Origin: CAYQTO01 sp964420455
GTDB lineage: Bacteria; Sumerlaeota; Sumerlaeia; SLMS01
Assembly (NCBI GenBank): GCA_964420455.1
Contig: CAYQTO010000021.1
Coordinates: 1-32,395 of the forward strand
DNA length: 32,395 nt
Direction: 5' to 3'
A program made the translations under genes and the position numbers. Numbering within the stretch: the stretch's first letter is position 1; each line of letters opens with the position of its first letter. The notes under the pieces are model-generated. The model worked only from the letters and a program-made list of their open reading frames with translations. It had not been told where the DNA came from and searched no databases. This document shows positions 30,972 to 32,395 of the stretch, piece after piece.

Positions 30972-32395
30972 TCAAAGACCTGTTGGTGTTGTCCGTTCCA
31001 ACGTGTCTTGCAGCGACTGCCAAAGGCGCAAGGCGGATGTCAGCGTGCCATCGCGCAGTTGGGCCATGAGCATCTGAAGTTCGGAGCGGGCATTTTCGGC
31101 GCTCGCCATGGCGGCGGTATCGCCGAGGGGACGGACCTGCTGGAGCATGAACTCGAGCACGTCCGCAAACTGGAGCATGTCGCTTTGGATGCCTGCGGAG
31201 GCGCTGGTGGGAACGGCGCTGCCCGCACGGGTCTTGATGACAGGGATGGGGCTCAGGGCGAAGTCGACAAGCTTGAGCCGCTGGTCCGGGCCGATGATCA
31301 GGTTCTCCGGGCGGATGTCGCCATGGGGCACGCCGGTGGAGTGGGCGTTCTGGAGGGCGCTCGCGATGTTGAGCGCCATGCGGACGACTAGCGGCAGGCC
31401 GACACCCCCCATGCGCAGGAGAAAGTCCGCGAGGTTCCCCCCGGGGAGGTATTCCGTGGCGACGCGGAGGATCGACCCGTCGCGATCCACGTAGGAGACC
31501 TTGGCAATGTTTGGGTGATAAAGGTGGGCGATGGTGACAAGACGGTCGCGAAGGGTCTCCATCTCGCGAAAACTGGGGGACAGGCGATAGAGCTTGAGGG
31601 CGACCGGATGATCGATGAGGCGGTCGCGGGCACGGAAGACTACCGATCGTTCCGTCTCGCCGACGACCGCCTCGAGGCGGAACCTCCGCGAGGGGACGAA
31701 AACCGACTGGACCGATGGGGGGACTTCCCGGCGAGCCAGGCCAACGGCCAGATGACCCACGAGGATTTCCTTCCCGCGCAGGGCGACGCTTCCCTCCAGG
31801 TCCTCCTCTTGTTTCCCCCGCGGCGATTCGGCCAAGGCGGAGGCGGTCGAGTCTTCCTCCAAGTCGTCAAGAAGCGACCCGGGCCCAATTGCCGGCGAGG
31901 AATCGCGGACGTCGGCCTGACGTAGCCGATCGAGTTGGCGCAGGTACATGAGGCGCTGCTGGGCGAAGGGGGCGTCGGAGTGGCGCTCGAGAGCGGCGCG
32001 ATAGAACTCCGTCGCCTTTTCCTCCATGCCGGCGCCCTCGTAATCGCTGCCAATCGCCTCGAGAAACTCGGACGAAGCGGGCGAGGGGCTGTCAGGCGCC
32101 ATCACCACGGAGACCAGATCGTTGGCCTCCGCCGTCTTCTTCACATCGAGGAGGAGAGAAAACAGCATGCGTCTCAGGCCCTCGTCGGAGGGCGCCGCGC
32201 GCAGAGCCTCGCGGAGGTAGGTCAGGCCTTCGCCTTTACGGCCGAGGGCCACCAGCAGGCGCCCCGCCTTGAGGTTGTTCTTGAGACGCAGATGACAGCG
32301 GAGGGCGTCGGACCAACGGCCGATCTGCTCCCACTGGGCGGCGGCGGATTCGGGGTCGAGGGACTCGACCTTGAGGATGTCCCCGGGGCGGGGGC
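30972..32395 (-). CDS. TPR protein with atypical C-terminal kinase domain (runs off right edge)
   Basis: 473 residues are visible and no start codon is reached; the frame stays open to the last base (PRPGDILKVESLDPESAAAQ...). The first 150 or so residues are helical repeats of TPR type (GLTYLREALRAAPSDEGLRR; ATEFYRAALERHSDAPFAQQ). An acidic linker leads to a kinase-like fold (VVGETERSVVF; VALKLYR with the ATP-binding Lys). The catalytic loop reads PHGDIRPEN, with Gly for the usual Arg before a preserved Asp and Asn. The metal motif is DFA instead of DFG, the glycine loop has lost its glycines, and no APE motif is seen. It could be a weakly active kinase or a pseudokinase scaffold. It is the first visible gene of the operon with comEA-like and membrane-protein genes. 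Confidence 0.8.
   Translation of the reverse strand, partial: PRPGDILKVESLDPESAAAQWEQIGRWSDALRCHLRLKNNLKAGRLLVALGRKGEGLTYLREALRAAPSDEGLRRMLFSLLLDVKKTAEANDLVSVVMAPDSPSPASSEFLEAIGSDYEGAGMEEKATEFYRAALERHSDAPFAQQRLMYLRQLDRLRQADVRDSSPAIGPGSLLDDLEEDSTASALAESPRGKQEEDLEGSVALRGKEILVGHLAVGLARREVPPSVQSVFVPSRRFRLEAVVGETERSVVFRARDRLIDHPVALKLYRLSPSFREMETLRDRLVTIAHLYHPNIAKVSYVDRDGSILRVATEYLPGGNLADFLLRMGGVGLPLVVRMALNIASALQNAHSTGVPHGDIRPENLIIGPDQRLKLVDFALSPIPVIKTRAGSAVPTSASAGIQSDMLQFADVLEFMLQQVRPLGDTAAMASAENARSELQMLMAQLRDGTLTSALRLWQSLQDTLERTTPTGL

Noticed and set aside
1..32395. CRISPR arrays, insertion sequences, integrases or phage genes
   Set aside because: I saw no regularly spaced repeats, transposase or integrase motifs, or terminal inverted repeats anywhere in the window.

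Overview
The window is bacterial, dense in genes and roughly 65% G+C by eye, with no stretch over about 300 bases lacking a gene. The contents are sigma-54, several Ser/Thr kinases, a GGDEF protein, a giant secreted beta-helix protein, a GH38 mannosidase and an IolE/IolG-like sugar isomerase/dehydrogenase pair. They suggest a free-living, environmentally responsive, sugar-using bacterium, perhaps of the Planctomycetota/Hydrogenedentota/Sumerlaeota kind. The phylum cannot be fixed from this sequence. A run of 10 N at 28022-28031 indicates a scaffolded draft or metagenome assembly.

Layout. Minus strand, 1-3625: the N-terminal part of a GH38 alpha-mannosidase running off the left edge, a NicO-type metal transporter and rpoN. 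A plus-strand tRNA-Ser(CGA) lies at 3840-3928. Minus strand, 3977-14087: a 2288-residue exported protein (TIG-like modules, parallel beta-helix, TolB-like propeller), a class II HDAC-like amidohydrolase, and an unusual fusion of an ATP-grasp ligase to a DmpA/P1 (S58) aminopeptidase. The ligase-peptidase and the HDAC overlap and look translationally coupled. A plus-strand membrane Ser/Thr kinase (14348-15709) diverges from the fusion gene.

Minus strand, 15713-23647: sugar isomerase/epimerase, Gfo/Idh/MocA dehydrogenase, purB, trkH, trkA, a polyprenyl glycosylphosphotransferase and a 37-residue one-helix membrane peptide. Transcription runs from high to low coordinates, and several junctions overlap by 1-4 nt. 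Next come a second plus-strand kinase (23766-25232), proA (minus), an FHA-GGDEF diguanylate cyclase (plus), and a minus-strand block at the right edge: a TPR protein with an atypical kinase domain, a tandem-HhH ComEA-like protein and a large membrane protein.

How they fit together. The plus-strand genes are the tRNA and three signalling proteins; metabolic and structural genes are on the minus strand. Each plus-strand protein gene converges on a minus-strand gene with no room for a terminator, and two of the three convergences share the tetranucleotide CTAG as both stop codons.

The two observations most worth following are (i) the ligase-DmpA fusion coupled to an HDAC-like deacetylase, a candidate make-and-break system for a small peptide or amide, and (ii) an 8-bp word, GTATAGAC, present nine times on both strands. 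It occurs in three codon phases and once between genes, far more often than base composition predicts.
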